DNA of 64,000 nucleotides from Sedimentisphaerales bacterium (GTDB lineage Bacteria; Planctomycetota; Phycisphaerae; Sedimentisphaerales; SM23-30): NCBI GenBank assembly GCA_028281535.1, contig JANQJS010000049.1, forward strand, positions 62,001-126,000, written 5' to 3'. Position 1 is the stretch's first letter; each line of letters starts with the position of its first letter. Below the pieces are notes generated by a model, which did not search any database, had not been told where the DNA came from, and saw only the letters and a list, made by a program, of their open reading frames with translations. Of this stretch, positions 24,851 through 35,900 are shown in pieces. The position numbers and the translations under genes were made by a program.

Positions 24851-25600
24851 TTACGCTGTGAGTTCTGCTGGATTCATATCTAATACTAAAATCCGGCCAC
24901 AACTCGAACAAAGAATCACTTCATCGCGAGACATTAAAGTGTTGACGACTTCGAGCGGGATACTCATGAAACACCCCCCACAGGTATACTCGCTTTTACT
25001 GGCCGGCCCAGATTTTTTGACTTCTACCAAAACTTCACCGTCAAACTTGTCGGTCAAGCGATGAAACATTTTACGTTCCTTTTCGGGGACCTGTTCGCTC
25101 GCTTGGTTTTGTTCGGTGGTAAGTTGGTCAATTTCAGTTTGAATTTTTGATTCTTTTTCAACATTTTCGCTACGTGCTTCAGAGATCTGCTGCTCGCATT
25201 GTTCGATTTCTTTTTCCAATTCGCTGCAGGCAGCCTGGTCTGTTTCTACTTGGGTCATCAGCGTGAGAATTTGATCTTCCAGCTTCGATTTGTCTGCCTT
25301 GTCAGTATTGATTTTGGTTAGAATTGCACTGTAGTCTTTATTGGTTTTTGCTGTATTCAGAGCGACTCGCAACTTAGCAATTTCTGCTTCCCCACTTTTG
25401 AGTTCCATTTCAAATTTACTGGATTGCAGGCGGGTCAGTTTGATTTCTTCTTGTTTGGCGCTGAGTGCCAATTTGAGTTGATTAAGATGTTGTTCCTGAA
25501 GTTCGACCGTTCTTTGAGTTCGCCGAAGAATCGCTTGGGTTCCTCGTAGTTTTTGCTCGGTTCTTTGAAGTTGAATCAGTGATCGCAGAACTGGCCCCAT
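24851..25600 (-). CDS. Coiled-coil C4 zinc-ribbon protein
   Basis: 249 residues. About 180 residues of heptad-rich coiled coil come first (LRGTQAILRRTQRTVELQEQ and so on), then a zinc ribbon with CGGC and CSSC pairs near the end. This is the HP0958/CT398 family layout, linked in other bacteria to flagellar or type III secretion RNA/protein chaperoning, though in many phyla the role is unknown. The RNase H-cupin gene starts 11 bases after its stop, so the two are very likely co-transcribed. Confidence 0.85.
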   Translation of the reverse strand: MGPVLRSLIQLQRTEQKLRGTQAILRRTQRTVELQEQHLNQLKLALSAKQEEIKLTRLQSSKFEMELKSGEAEIAKLRVALNTAKTNKDYSAILTKINTDKADKSKLEDQILTLMTQVETDQAACSELEKEIEQCEQQISEARSENVEKESKIQTEIDQLTTEQNQASEQVPEKERKMFHRLTDKFDGEVLVEVKKSGPASKSEYTCGGCFMSIPLEVVNTLMSRDEVILCSSCGRILVLDMNPAELTA

Positions 25601-25886
25601 AGGCTCTCCTCATGTCTATATAGCAACTGTCTCAATGTAAAAACCTTGTAATCGAATGTTATTGTAGATTACTTTATTCCAGATTTGTCATTATTGGTTG
25701 ATTTCAAAGAAATAGCAAGACTTTTTTAATCCATATGATTATATTTTGCATTAGTGGAAATGTGCTTGCTGTTATTTGCACTATTAGTTAGATAACTGCT
25801 TTTAAAATAAAATGATAGAGCAATTAAATTGTCTAATTATTTTGATAGTATTTTATAGCCTGCGATAAGGAATCTGGGGCGAAACA

Positions 25887-26201
25887 ATGGATTTGGAAGC
25901 ATTAGAGGTTAAGGTGATTGGCCAGGCAATTCAGATTCCCGTCAAAGTGGTACCTGGTTCATCTAAAACGCGTATAGCTGGTCTTTTGGGAGCAATGTTA
26001 AAGGTGAATATTGCAGCAGCTCCAGAAAAAGGTAAAGCCAATAAAGAATTACAGCGTTATTTAGCTGATCTTCTCGGGATTTCAAAATCTCAGGTCGTTG
26101 TAGTTGCAGGTGAGCATCATCCGCAAAAAGAATTGCGAATTGATAAAATAGACAAAGATACTTTTTTTGCCAAACTGAAAGACGTGTTAAATGAGCGTTA
26201 A
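25887..26201 (+). CDS. DUF167 (YggU-like) protein
   Basis: 104 residues. Family motifs: IPVKVVPGSSKTRIAG, LKVNIAAAPEKGKANKELQR, LADLLGISKSQVVVVAGEHH. Small alpha/beta protein of unknown function. Its stop overlaps the folK start by 11 bases, so it heads the coupled operon to panD. The 286-base region before it (25601-25886) is AT-rich and must hold the operon promoter; I see no convincing pair of boxes. Confidence 0.9.
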   Translation: MDLEALEVKVIGQAIQIPVKVVPGSSKTRIAGLLGAMLKVNIAAAPEKGKANKELQRYLADLLGISKSQVVVVAGEHHPQKELRIDKIDKDTFFAKLKDVLNER

Positions 26202-26661
26202 TTGTTATATCGGTTTCGGTTCCAATATCGAACCTCGGATTAAGTCAATCAATCATGCTGTAAAGCGGCTTTCGTCTCACGACCAGATAGATGTTGTAAA
26301 GATGTCTACGATGATCGAAACGCCTGCTGTCGGCGGCCCAACCCGACAGAATGATTATTTTAATGGGGCTGCACAGATCCAAACGACTTTGTCACCACAT
26401 GAACTATTGCTTGTTTTGTTACAAATAGAAAATGATATGGGACGGGTTCGCTTGGAAAAATGGGGGCCAAGAATTATTGATCTTGATTTGTTACTTTATG
26501 GTGATGAAATTGTTGATTTGCCAGAGCTTAAAATTCCTCATCCGCTGATGCATGAACGGTCTTTTGTCTTGTCACCCATGGCAGAAATTGCACCTCATGT
26601 CATCCATCCAGTCTTGAGTTTAACGATGCAGACTTTACTTGAGCAGATGGAGGTGGCATGA
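26191..26661 (+). CDS. folK: 2-amino-4-hydroxy-6-hydroxymethyldihydropteridine pyrophosphokinase
   Basis: 156 residues, usual HPPK length. Motifs: YIGFGSNIEPR at the start, QNDYFNGAAQIQT, LLQIENDMGRVRLEKWGPRIIDLDLLLYGD with the magnesium-binding DLD, and IPHPLMHERSFVLSPM. It transfers pyrophosphate from ATP to the pterin alcohol in folate synthesis. It overlaps its upstream neighbour by 11 bases and its downstream neighbour by four (ATGA). Confidence 0.95.
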   Translation: MSVNCYIGFGSNIEPRIKSINHAVKRLSSHDQIDVVKMSTMIETPAVGGPTRQNDYFNGAAQIQTTLSPHELLLVLLQIENDMGRVRLEKWGPRIIDLDLLLYGDEIVDLPELKIPHPLMHERSFVLSPMAEIAPHVIHPVLSLTMQTLLEQMEVA

Positions 26662-27287
26662 GACAGCCTTTTTACGTTGCTGTGGCAGGTTTAATTGGTA
26701 TAGGCAAAAGTACCCTTGCTCGTGGGCTGGCAGACCTCTTTGATGGGCATTTAATCCTGGAAGAATATGATAAAAATCCGTTTCTGGCAGACCAATATGC
26801 TCAGAAGGGGGATGCGGCACTGGCGTCACAGCTGTTCTTTTTGATGAGTCGTCTCAAGCAGCTCGATTTGGACGAATTAATAGGATATGATATTTGTGTG
26901 AGTGACTATATTTTTCAAAAAGATCGTTTGTTTGCACAGATTAATTTAAACGAACCTCAATTGCAGTTGTATGACAATATTTCGCATCGTCAGCAGTCTT
27001 CGATGATTCAACCTAGTGTTGTGGTTTATCTGCAAGATTCGCTGGAACATTGTCTTGAGCATATTTCCAGTCGAGGCAGAGATTATGAACAAGTGATTAC
27101 GGCAGAGTGGTTAGAGCAATTCGATCTGGCCTATAATGAGATGTTTAAGGATTGGTCCATATGCCCAGTGATTGAATTGGATTGCCGCGAGTTGGATTTA
27201 CGTGAACGTGATACGCATATGTTTATTTTAAAGAAAATCAAATCATTGTTTGATCAAATAGATGGTCAAGCGGTAGCGAGTTTATAA
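26658..27287 (+). CDS. Deoxynucleoside kinase-like protein
   Basis: 209 residues. P-loop GLIGIGKSTLARGL, then EEYDKNPFL, the lid-side SDYIFQKDRLFA (in place of the ERS/DRY element), and VYLQDSLEHCLEHISSRGRDYE. This matches the dGK/dCK family of deoxynucleoside salvage kinases. Its position between folK and panC occurs in several bacterial phyla and does not reveal the substrate. ATGA overlap with folK and a one-base overlap with panC show tight coupling. Confidence 0.85.
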   Translation: MRQPFYVAVAGLIGIGKSTLARGLADLFDGHLILEEYDKNPFLADQYAQKGDAALASQLFFLMSRLKQLDLDELIGYDICVSDYIFQKDRLFAQINLNEPQLQLYDNISHRQQSSMIQPSVVVYLQDSLEHCLEHISSRGRDYEQVITAEWLEQFDLAYNEMFKDWSICPVIELDCRELDLRERDTHMFILKKIKSLFDQIDGQAVASL

Positions 27288-28138
27288 TGGATATTGCAAA
27301 TACGATTGAACAAACCCGAAAGTTTATTTCTATGGCTCGCCAGCAAGGCAAGTCCATTGGCTTGGTTCCAACGATGGGGGCATTGCATGAAGGGCATTTG
27401 TCTTTGGTTCAGCATTCTCTGAGTGAATGTGATTTTACTGTCGTTTCGATTTATGTTAACCCGACTCAGTTTGGTCCACATGAAGATCTGGAAAAATACC
27501 CTCGTCCTTTTGATAAAGATTGTAAAGCATGTCGAGAGCAGGGGGTTGATTTAATTTTTGCACCAGGTCCGGATGACATGTATGTTGATCCACATTTAAC
27601 CTGGATTGATATCGAAAAATTAGGGGATGGTTTATGTGGGCAATCTCGTGTGGGACATTTTAGAGGTGTCTGCACAGTCGTGGCAAAGTTATTTAATATT
27701 GTTTTACCGGATGTGGCTTACTTTGGTCAAAAGGATGCACAACAGCTTGCGATATTGCGTAAGATGTCGTCTGATCTGAATTTTCCAATCGAAATTAGAT
27801 CCTGTCCAACCATTAGGGAGTCAGATGGTGTGGCGATGAGTAGCCGTAATCAATACCTCGCATCTGAGCAGCGAAAGCAAGCTGTTTGCCTATTGGAATC
27901 ACTCAAGCTGGCAGTTGAACTCATCAAATCCGGTCAGCGAAATACATTAGCCATTCAGCGAGAAATGAGCGAGAAAATCGAACAATTTTCTGATGCCAAA
28001 ATCGACTATATCTCTATTGTTGATAATGAGTTATTACAGCCTGTTGATACGGTTTCAGGCTCAGTGTTGATCGCGGTGGCGGTTTGGATTGGTTCTACCA
28101 GACTGATTGACAATATCATGGTAGACCTGGCGGTATAA
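27287..28138 (+). CDS. panC: Pantoate--beta-alanine ligase
   Basis: 283 residues, full length. Motifs: GLVPTMGALHEGHLSLV with HxGH, YVNPTQFGPHEDLEKYPR, KLFNIVLPDVAYFGQKDAQQ, and VAMSSRNQYL (KMSKS-like element). It joins pantoate and beta-alanine using ATP in coenzyme A synthesis. Placed just before panD, which supplies beta-alanine, so the two form a pathway pair. Confidence 0.97.
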   Translation: MDIANTIEQTRKFISMARQQGKSIGLVPTMGALHEGHLSLVQHSLSECDFTVVSIYVNPTQFGPHEDLEKYPRPFDKDCKACREQGVDLIFAPGPDDMYVDPHLTWIDIEKLGDGLCGQSRVGHFRGVCTVVAKLFNIVLPDVAYFGQKDAQQLAILRKMSSDLNFPIEIRSCPTIRESDGVAMSSRNQYLASEQRKQAVCLLESLKLAVELIKSGQRNTLAIQREMSEKIEQFSDAKIDYISIVDNELLQPVDTVSGSVLIAVAVWIGSTRLIDNIMVDLAV

Positions 28139-28211
28139 ACTTACTATAATGTAGGGCTTGTGTAATATAGACTGTTTTGGCTACCCCACGCGACAAAAGA
28201 GAGTAAAATCC

Positions 28212-28562
28212 ATGAGATTACGATTGTTGAAATCCAAAATTCATCGTGCTACGGTGACGGATACCAACATTGATTATACTGGCAGTATTTCCATTGATCA
28301 GGATTTAATGGATAAGGCTGGTGTCTTGCCTTACGAGCAAGTTTTAGTTGCCAACATAGCCAATGGTACACGCCACGAAACTTACGTCGTTCCTGCGCCG
28401 AGAGGGGAAGGGGATATTTGTGTTATGGGGGCAGCAGCTCACTTGGTGAATACCGGTGATAAGGTCATCATCATGGCCTTTGCCGATATGAAAAAAAGTG
28501 AAGCTAAAAAACACAAGCCCAAGGTCGTTGTGGTTGACGAAACCAATAAAGCCGTTAAATAA
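28212..28562 (+). CDS. panD: Aspartate 1-decarboxylase
   Basis: 116 residues from ATG 28212; a longer frame from 28158 adds 18 residues unlike the family and lacks a ribosome-binding site. LLKSKIHRATVTDTNIDYTG carries the start of the fold and YTGS the Gly-Ser autocleavage point that yields the pyruvoyl cofactor. IANGTRHETYV and GDICVMGAAAHLV are typical. It makes beta-alanine from aspartate for PanC. A strong terminator follows. Confidence 0.95.
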   Translation: MRLRLLKSKIHRATVTDTNIDYTGSISIDQDLMDKAGVLPYEQVLVANIANGTRHETYVVPAPRGEGDICVMGAAAHLVNTGDKVIIMAFADMKKSEAKKHKPKVVVVDETNKAVK

Positions 28563-28599
28563 AAATAACTGAATTTTAGACATGATTATTTAAATATTA

Positions 28600-28637
28600 A
28601 AGGCATGACTCTAAGATAAATAGAGCCATGCCTTTTT
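28600..28637. terminator. Intrinsic terminator between panD and the oxidase gene
   Basis: AAGGCATG/CATGCCTT and CTCTA/TAGAG arms with one mismatch and a seven-base loop, followed by TTTTT on the plus strand. It lies between convergent genes and probably serves both. Confidence 0.85.
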
Positions 28638-28667
28638 AAATAAGAAGTGGAATCTGGTAATAAGATA

Positions 28668-31600
28668 TCAACCTGAGCAACAGGTAATGACATTTTCTGC
28701 AGAGTTGTATGTCAACCCTGATGCCGTAATATCATCCACACAGAATGTAAAGTTTGGTTTCTTCACATCAGTACTTGTAGTAATGACAGCTACACCATTC
28801 GCATCGGTAACGGCATTGAGTGTTTCATTAAAATCACCTGTAAAAGTACCTGTCACAGTAGCGCCGGCTATCGGATTACCACAATTATCTTGAACGGTAA
28901 TCGTTGCACGCCCAAATCGTCGTCCTTGGCTACCATTCACTTCACTACAAGCAAGTGCTTCAACATGGGTTGTCGCAGGCGTACATCCGCTGCTTGATGT
29001 TGTTGCAGATTCAGAGGTAGAGAACGCAGTTGTATTGCCTGCGCTATCACGACTTTGTGTGCGATAGGTATAGGTTGTTGACGCATTGAGACCGACATCG
29101 GTATAGCTTGGGGAAGACTGCCAACCAGAATCGGTGCCGCCACCATTGCCACTGGTTTCATCAAATTGATATTCCACTGGTGTTGATGGATCTGTCGCTG
29201 TGGTTGCTGTCATGCTGATATTATCACTTCCACCAGCTGTTGGAACGGATGACCAGGTCGATGGGTCGGGACTCGGAGGTGTTGTGTCTCCACCGCCGCC
29301 ACCTGCGGAGGTCAGAATCGCAAGTTGATCGATAAAGATCGTATCCAGGTTACGATTGCCCTGGCTCTGATCGGTATCTTTCACACGAACAAACACATTA
29401 CCCGTTAATGAAGAAGGCAAGCTAAATTGTTGTGCGTTATCATCGTCTGATGTTTTGGTTACGGTAACCATATCAATATAATTCACATCATCTGTTGAAT
29501 AAGCAAAGACAAAATTATCAGCTTCTGCATTAGGGGTATGATAGGCTTCAACAACAAATGCTACCGCTGGTCCGGGCAAGTTAAATGTCCATTTATGTTC
29601 GAGGAAGCTATGGCGATTCGAAGGTTTGCCACCGCTTTCCCGTTCCTGTATGGATTCATAGACATTATCACTGGTGTGTGTGTCGGTAAAACTACCAGAA
29701 ACAGTTCCAGAAACAGCAACATCGGCATTCGCAAGATTTGTCGCAACACCTACTGTAATGACACCATCATGCAATGGTGAACCATGAATGTGGCAATGAT
29801 AGTTGTATGAATCAAAACCGGCATCACCTGTTGAGTTGTTGAGGAATGCTTGATCGAAAGTGACTTCCAGGGTTGTTCCGGCAGGATTCGTTGTAGCTGG
29901 ATCTGCTGTTGAGGCAAAAAGAATCTGGCTCGGATTATTATCAAAGAAGGTATGTGCGCCTGACAAACCAGACCAGACATTATGGCCACCAGCGACAAAG
30001 GTCCATTGTACAGTATCACCGACATTGATCGTGATGTTATCCGGTGTCATGGTATTACCCGGCCCAACCGTGATATCGACAAAACCATCTTCAGGATCTG
30101 TCGTTGCAGAAGCTGACGTTGAATAGCTACCTGTGTTGCCCAGACTATCACGTGCACGTACGCGATAGGTGTACTGTGTGCCAGCGTCCAGTTCAAAATC
30201 GAAATAGGTTTCTACCTGCTGCCAACCGCTATCAGAGCCGCCTGGATTTCCTGATGTTTCATCAAATTCATATTCAATCGGTAGTGCAGGATCGCTGGCG
30301 GTTGTTGCCGTCATTGTGATGACCGCATCGCCAAAAGCTGCCGGTGCGGAAGCAAATGTCATTGGGTTTGGTGTTGGAGGATCATTATCTGGTGCCGGAT
30401 CTGTCGTTGCGCAAGATGCACTGGATGCAGTACCAGTGTTACCTACGCTATCACGCATTTGTACGGTATAACAATATTGTGTGATCGGATTCAAACGGAG
30501 TCGGTATAAACGGCACTTTGTTGCCAGCCGCTGCTGGTTCCGCCTGGATTACCACTGGTTTCTACAAATGAATATTCAATTGGTGTACTGGCATCTGTTC
30601 CTGTTGTTGCGGTCATGCTAATCGCTGTATCACTAGTCGCACTTGGTGCTGAAGCAAACGTCGCTGGATTGGGTGTGGGAGGATCCGTATCAGGAACCAC
30701 GCCGCCGCCAATATTGATCCAACTTGCTGTTGAAGGAACTTTCGTACCAGAATTATCTGATAGAATAAATAGCATGTAATATCCTGGAGGTACCAGGTTG
30801 CGATTGGTTGGAATGTTTACCGTTAGTGAAGGTCCGTTATCGGTAAATGATACTGGTACACCAATCATATTATAGGTGAAGCTATGTGTTGCAGAGCCTG
30901 GACGTCGCAATACAACTTCTGTGATTGGGTTGCTGGAAGAATAATTTACTGTAATGGCATCGCCATAACTTGCCGTTGTGGGTGCCGTACTAATAGAGGG
31001 TTGCGGACCTGCGGAGAGATAGTCAGGTGAATAGATCTGAATTTGATCGGTTTCACCAAATTCACCTGATCCACCATTGCCTTCGCCACCGGAAACAATG
31101 ATTTTGCCATCCGGCATCAAAACACCCGATGTATGATAAGCACGATTGAGAGACATATTTGCTGTATTTGTCCAGCTGTTCGCTACTGGGTCATATAATT
31201 CTGTTGATGTGCCCGAACCATAGACTAGAACTGTTCCATCGATTAATAGCGTTGCCAAAAAGTAAGAACGTCCAAAATTCATATTGGCCGCAGCAGAATA
31301 TTGCGGGCTTGCAGCTTGAGGATCTACGATTGAAACGGTATTCGAATTTACCGCTGTTTCATCAATACGGTCGCCACCAGCAGCCATGATACGACCATCA
31401 TGTAGTCTAACATATATTGCCTGGAGACGTCCGGCTGGCTCACCACCTCCGGGACCAGGTGTTTGAGGATCTGTTGGACCATTGATTACGGTACTGGTAT
31501 TTGTGTCGGTGTTGATATCATAAAACCATGAATCTGCCGCGACACCACAATGAAAGACTCGAAAGATATTTGGATTAGCGTTTTGAACCGATGTCAGAAA

Positions 31601-32204
31601 TAATCGAGGATAAGCGTTTGCTACATCTTGATATTGTAATACATTACCGCCGCTATTCAATAATGTCACGCTGTCAGTATCTGGATCATATACCTCTGCG
31701 GATAACAAATTTGGAGATACACCACCGACACCTGTACCTCCGAAGGTAATCGCCTTGCCATTACCCATGATTAAGGTCGAAGGGTACCACCGGTCCTCAT
31801 TCGTTGCGGTATTGGCAACCGCTGGAAACGTTTCTGTAACCGGATCGAATCGACCAATATTTCCTTGTGCTTCGCCATCAACCATCCAGGAATGTTCCAT
31901 CAGCTAAAACGACATGGCCGGCACAAAAATAGTTGTTGGTAGGTCCTGTGTTGCCAGTTGTACCATCACTGGTTGGATTCGCTGGGTTAAAGGCTCGCCA
32001 GGGAAATGTGCTGGTGCAGCAACCATCTCTAAATGAATAGACGAAAACGCGATCTGTATGAAGCATGGTCATATGAATAGCTTCGACACCACCTGAACCA
32101 ATCGGGGCTGTCCAAGACCCTTGTGCAAATAAGATTGATGGCATTAGACAAGTGACAAGAAAAATAAAGGTAATGATCATTTGTTTTATTACTTTTGTTT
32201 TCAT
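28668..32204 (-). pseudogene. Frameshifted copper radical oxidase / cupredoxin fusion (paralogue of 32943-38045)
   Basis: Three adjoining frames line up end to end with the intact downstream paralogue: 32204-31878, 31900-30491 and 30494-28668. An extra G at about 31886-31887 breaks FLMVDGEA, and a missing base near 30496 breaks YTDSGLNP. Otherwise no stop occurs in 3.5 kb. Order: signal peptide, galactose-oxidase-like Kelch propeller, DUF1929-like domain (LRRPGSATHSFTYNM), Fn3-like repeats, a cupredoxin domain (GGHNVWSG, YHCHIHG), a 150-residue beta domain, another Fn3-like repeat and an Ig-like end (Cys-rich). Two point frameshifts may mean recent decay or sequencing error. AAAGGATG precedes the start. 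Confidence 0.8.
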
Positions 32205-32942
32205 AATCTACATCCTTTTAAAATTCATGAATACTCTATCTTAAGTCCCAAAAATTATTTTGTATAGGCGTACACCTCCTTTGCTAATTATTTTGAACGT
32301 AAGTTGGTACTCAAAAAGAGTCGACCGATCAGCAATGTCTAAGAGTTGATTGTGCATATACACCATCACCTTGAATCAAGAATTCTTGATGTACCAGTTT
32401 CCCTTCCGTAAGTTCATAAACTTATGGAACTAATATGATGATATATTTCTACACAACATTTCTATGTTTTAGAACATAGAGTCAAAATAACCGAAATGAT
32501 TTACATATGACTCAAAAAGGGCGGTGCTAGAGGTGAAAAATTAGTTTAGAATTATGTACCCTTCAAATTTGAACATATCGCACAAATAGATTAAATTCAA
32601 GGTAAAACCACTGTTTTTATAGTCTTTTGGTAATTTTTAACGTGAAAATCAATGTAGGTGATTGGAATGTCTTATGTTAATAATTTATTTTAAATAGTTT
32701 ATAAAATTACGAAATGAGTTTTAGTATTAGTGTGTTGTCTGAAATCGATGATGGTTTTTGTGTATTAAACATGTCCCTGGGGAGAGTATGTCAGTTATTT
32801 AAACATAAAAAAACGTGGCAGGGTGTGTGTGTCTGCCACGTCAGAAATTGCGAGTATTTACATTCTAAATACTCTGTATGTTTTTTTTTATGGCAAAGCC
32901 CTGAACTTGTCAGGACTTTGCCGTTCCACTAGTTTTTCAAAA
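32205..32942. other. Intergenic region between the two oxidase genes
   Basis: 738 bases. It holds the promoter region of the upstream-facing frameshifted gene (not resolved) and two hairpins near 32813-32922 that follow the intact gene. The open frame at 32714-32932 crosses both hairpins and is not credible. The rest shows nothing clear. Confidence 0.5.
32813..32841 (-). terminator. Intrinsic terminator of the intact oxidase gene
   Basis: On the minus strand ACGTGGCAG pairs with CTGCCACGT around an 11-base GT/AC loop and runs straight into a T tract, about 100 bases after the stop. A second hairpin (GGCAAAG...CTTTGCC, 32892-32922) lies nearer the stop but lacks a T tract. Confidence 0.8.
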
Positions 32943-35900
32943 TTAATCACGAACTTGATAAGCGTCCACATGGAACTCTTCTGATGTTGAGGTTACTAAA
33001 ACCGTATGAGACCCGCAACTCAAAGAGGTATCTTCAAATGCCAGGAAGCTATCAAATGGTCCAGTACCTACATTCACCGTTTGGGCAGGGCCACCATCAA
33101 TGGACACGGTGCAACTTTGCGTTAAATCATCCAGTCTCCAAACATACAGACGGACACCATTACCATTAATGGTAAATGATGCCGTCGAGCCGGAGTTGCC
33201 GAAGTGAGCATCATTTTGGAACGCACCGCTAGCTGATACATTCGACATGCCTGAATAGCTGATGCTACCATCAGTATTGTTTACCTGAGCATTCCAGGTG
33301 GTGCCGCAACCGCCGCCTGCTTGTGTTGTTGCACAAGACTGAGAAGAGGCGGTTCCTGTATTACCTAAGCTGTCACGTGATTGGACGGTATAGCAATACT
33401 GAGTCGAGGCACTCAAGCCGCTGTCGGTGTAACTGGTTGATGTTTGCCATCCGCTATCGGTACCGCCAGGAGTGCCGCTGACATGGTTGAAATTGTATTC
33501 AACTGGTGGGCTTGCATCACTGGCCGTCGTGGCTGTCATGCTGATCGCGGTATCGCTGTCGGCATTTGGAGCGGAAGCAAAGGTTGCAGGATTCGGAGTT
33601 GGGGGATCGGTATCACCACCTCCACCACCGTTGCAACCACTGACGACAATTTGATCAATGTAAACATCATCCGCATTACCGGAAGCGTCACATCGGAATC
33701 GAAGCGTGGTTGTACTTGTCAAACTAAGTCCAGAGGATGTGACGGAATCCGTTTGTGGGCCGCCTGTATCACTGAAATCGACATCATTGACATACTGCTT
33801 CAATACGCTCCAGCTTGTGCCACCATTGGTTGAAATTTCCAGGAAGAAATCTTCGCTGCCTTCAAAGCTGATTGGGTTGTAACTGAAATCAACTTTCACA
33901 TCTTGATAAGCAGAAAGATTAATGTCATCTGAAAATGTAACTGATGTGCTGGTATCATCTTGAAGATTAACGGAGTAGGTTCCTTGAGGTCCGTTAGCGC
34001 TGGTACTCAAGATGCAGTCTGTACCGCCATCGTTCCAGTTGCTGGATGCCCAGGTGCCACCTTCAAAATCATCGGAAATCACTACGGTACATCCACCGCC
34101 ACCACCTTGCGTGGTTGCACAAGATGAGGATGAATAGCTATTGGTGTTACCTACGCTATCGCGACTGCGAACTTGGTAGCAGTATTGCGTCGAAGCACTT
34201 AGACCACCGTCGACATGAGTTGTTGACGTTTGCCAACCGCTATCGGTGGCGCCTGCACCGCCAGTCGTTTCGTTGAATTGATATTCAACCGGGTTGCTGC
34301 CTTCAGCATCGGTAGAGACTGTCGATGTGACGGTGATTTGTGAATCACTATCAGCAACGACTGAAGCGATGCTTGGTGAACTTGGTGGATTCGTATCAGG
34401 TGCGCTATCAGTGGTCGCACAAGATTGCGATGATGCTGTTCCTGTATTACCGACACTGTCTCGTGATTGAACGGTGTAACAATATTGTGTGCTAGCGTTC
34501 AATCCAGTGTCAGAGTAACTGGTAGATGTTTGCCAGGTACTATCGCTACCACCTGGATTACCTGAGGTTTCATTAAAGAAGTATTCAACCGGTGGGCTCG
34601 CATCACTGCCAGTGGTTGCTGTCATATTGATTGACGACGTTCCACCAGAAGCAGGAGCCGAAGCAAAGGTTGCAGGATTTGGTGTTGGAGGTGTGGTATC
34701 ACCGCCACCACCTTGATCTTCAAAGACAATGTAAGCGACTTGTTCACCTGTGTGAGCACGTTCGGTATCACCTAACTGATCTTCATCAATGACAAGATTG
34801 ATGTTGGTATTCGAAATTGGGTTTGCACCATAGAAAAGTGCCCAGCCACCATTGTTACCATCCATCGCGGTCAATGTTGCGATACCTACAGAGGCGCTGC
34901 CACTTAGACCTGAAACAGGTCGAGCATATGGTGGTGCATTGGTGACGCCGGCAACGCCGTCTGTTGTGACGCCTGCAGAGTAATTGACGCCATCCATTGT
35001 TCCGCTGCCAGATTCCATAACAATGTAACCGATCGTTTCATTGGCATGTGTGTTGTCTGGATCTTCATTGACAGTTTTACCAACGCTCAGTACAGATGCT
35101 GTTGGCGGCGTAGTTCGGGTGCCATTATGTGACCAGAATTCCACATGGCCAGCATCATTGTAAGTCATTACTTGCCCCAGTACCACTGGATTGGTATAGG
35201 TGTTGTTATAGCTGCGCGTTTCACCATTCCATGTTGCTGAAGCGTTATCTGTTACCGTCGAAGTAAATTTAACCGCCTCCATGGTAACGCCATCAGACGC
35301 TTGTGTATAAACGCCTTCTTCAACTACCATAAAATAAACATCAACACCACTTGGCGTAGCACCACCGGCGGCATCTACACGTACCTGGAAGCTACTGCCG
35401 ACGGCATTTTGAATTCGAACACTTCCTGGAGGAGCGGTATTGTCATAATTTGGTGTTGCAACTACCACCATGGAGTTATAACTGCTGGACAAGTTAACTG
35501 TGGTCCAACTGCTACCCACGCCACTGACCACACCGGATTCAAGATTAATTCCACCGCCACCAGCGCCGCCTAAAACGGTAATGGTGCCAAAGTGCAATGC
35601 CGAACCATGAATATGGCAATGGTAATTATATTTATCAACGCCAGCATCACCTGTGGAGGCATCCAGGAACGCTTGGTCAAACAATGCAGTAAAGGTTGAG
35701 TTTGTTGCATTTAGCGTTAATGGATCTGACGTTGAGGCAAAGAGCATCGTGCCGCCAGAAGGTGTGCCATCCCATGGCGGATCACCATCAAAAACTGTAT
35801 GACCACCTGATACACCTGACCAAACATTATGGCTGTCATTCATAAAGGTCCATTGAACAGAATCGCCAACGTTGATCACAAGATCTTGTGGAATCATTGT

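Noticed and set aside
28668-30494. A separate Fn3/cupredoxin gene starting at 30494
   Set aside because: The start is internal to a domain, has no signal peptide, and the frame joins the upstream frame exactly when one base is restored.
32714-32932. 72-codon plus frame between the oxidase genes
   Set aside because: It crosses an intrinsic terminator and a second hairpin and lacks a ribosome-binding site.
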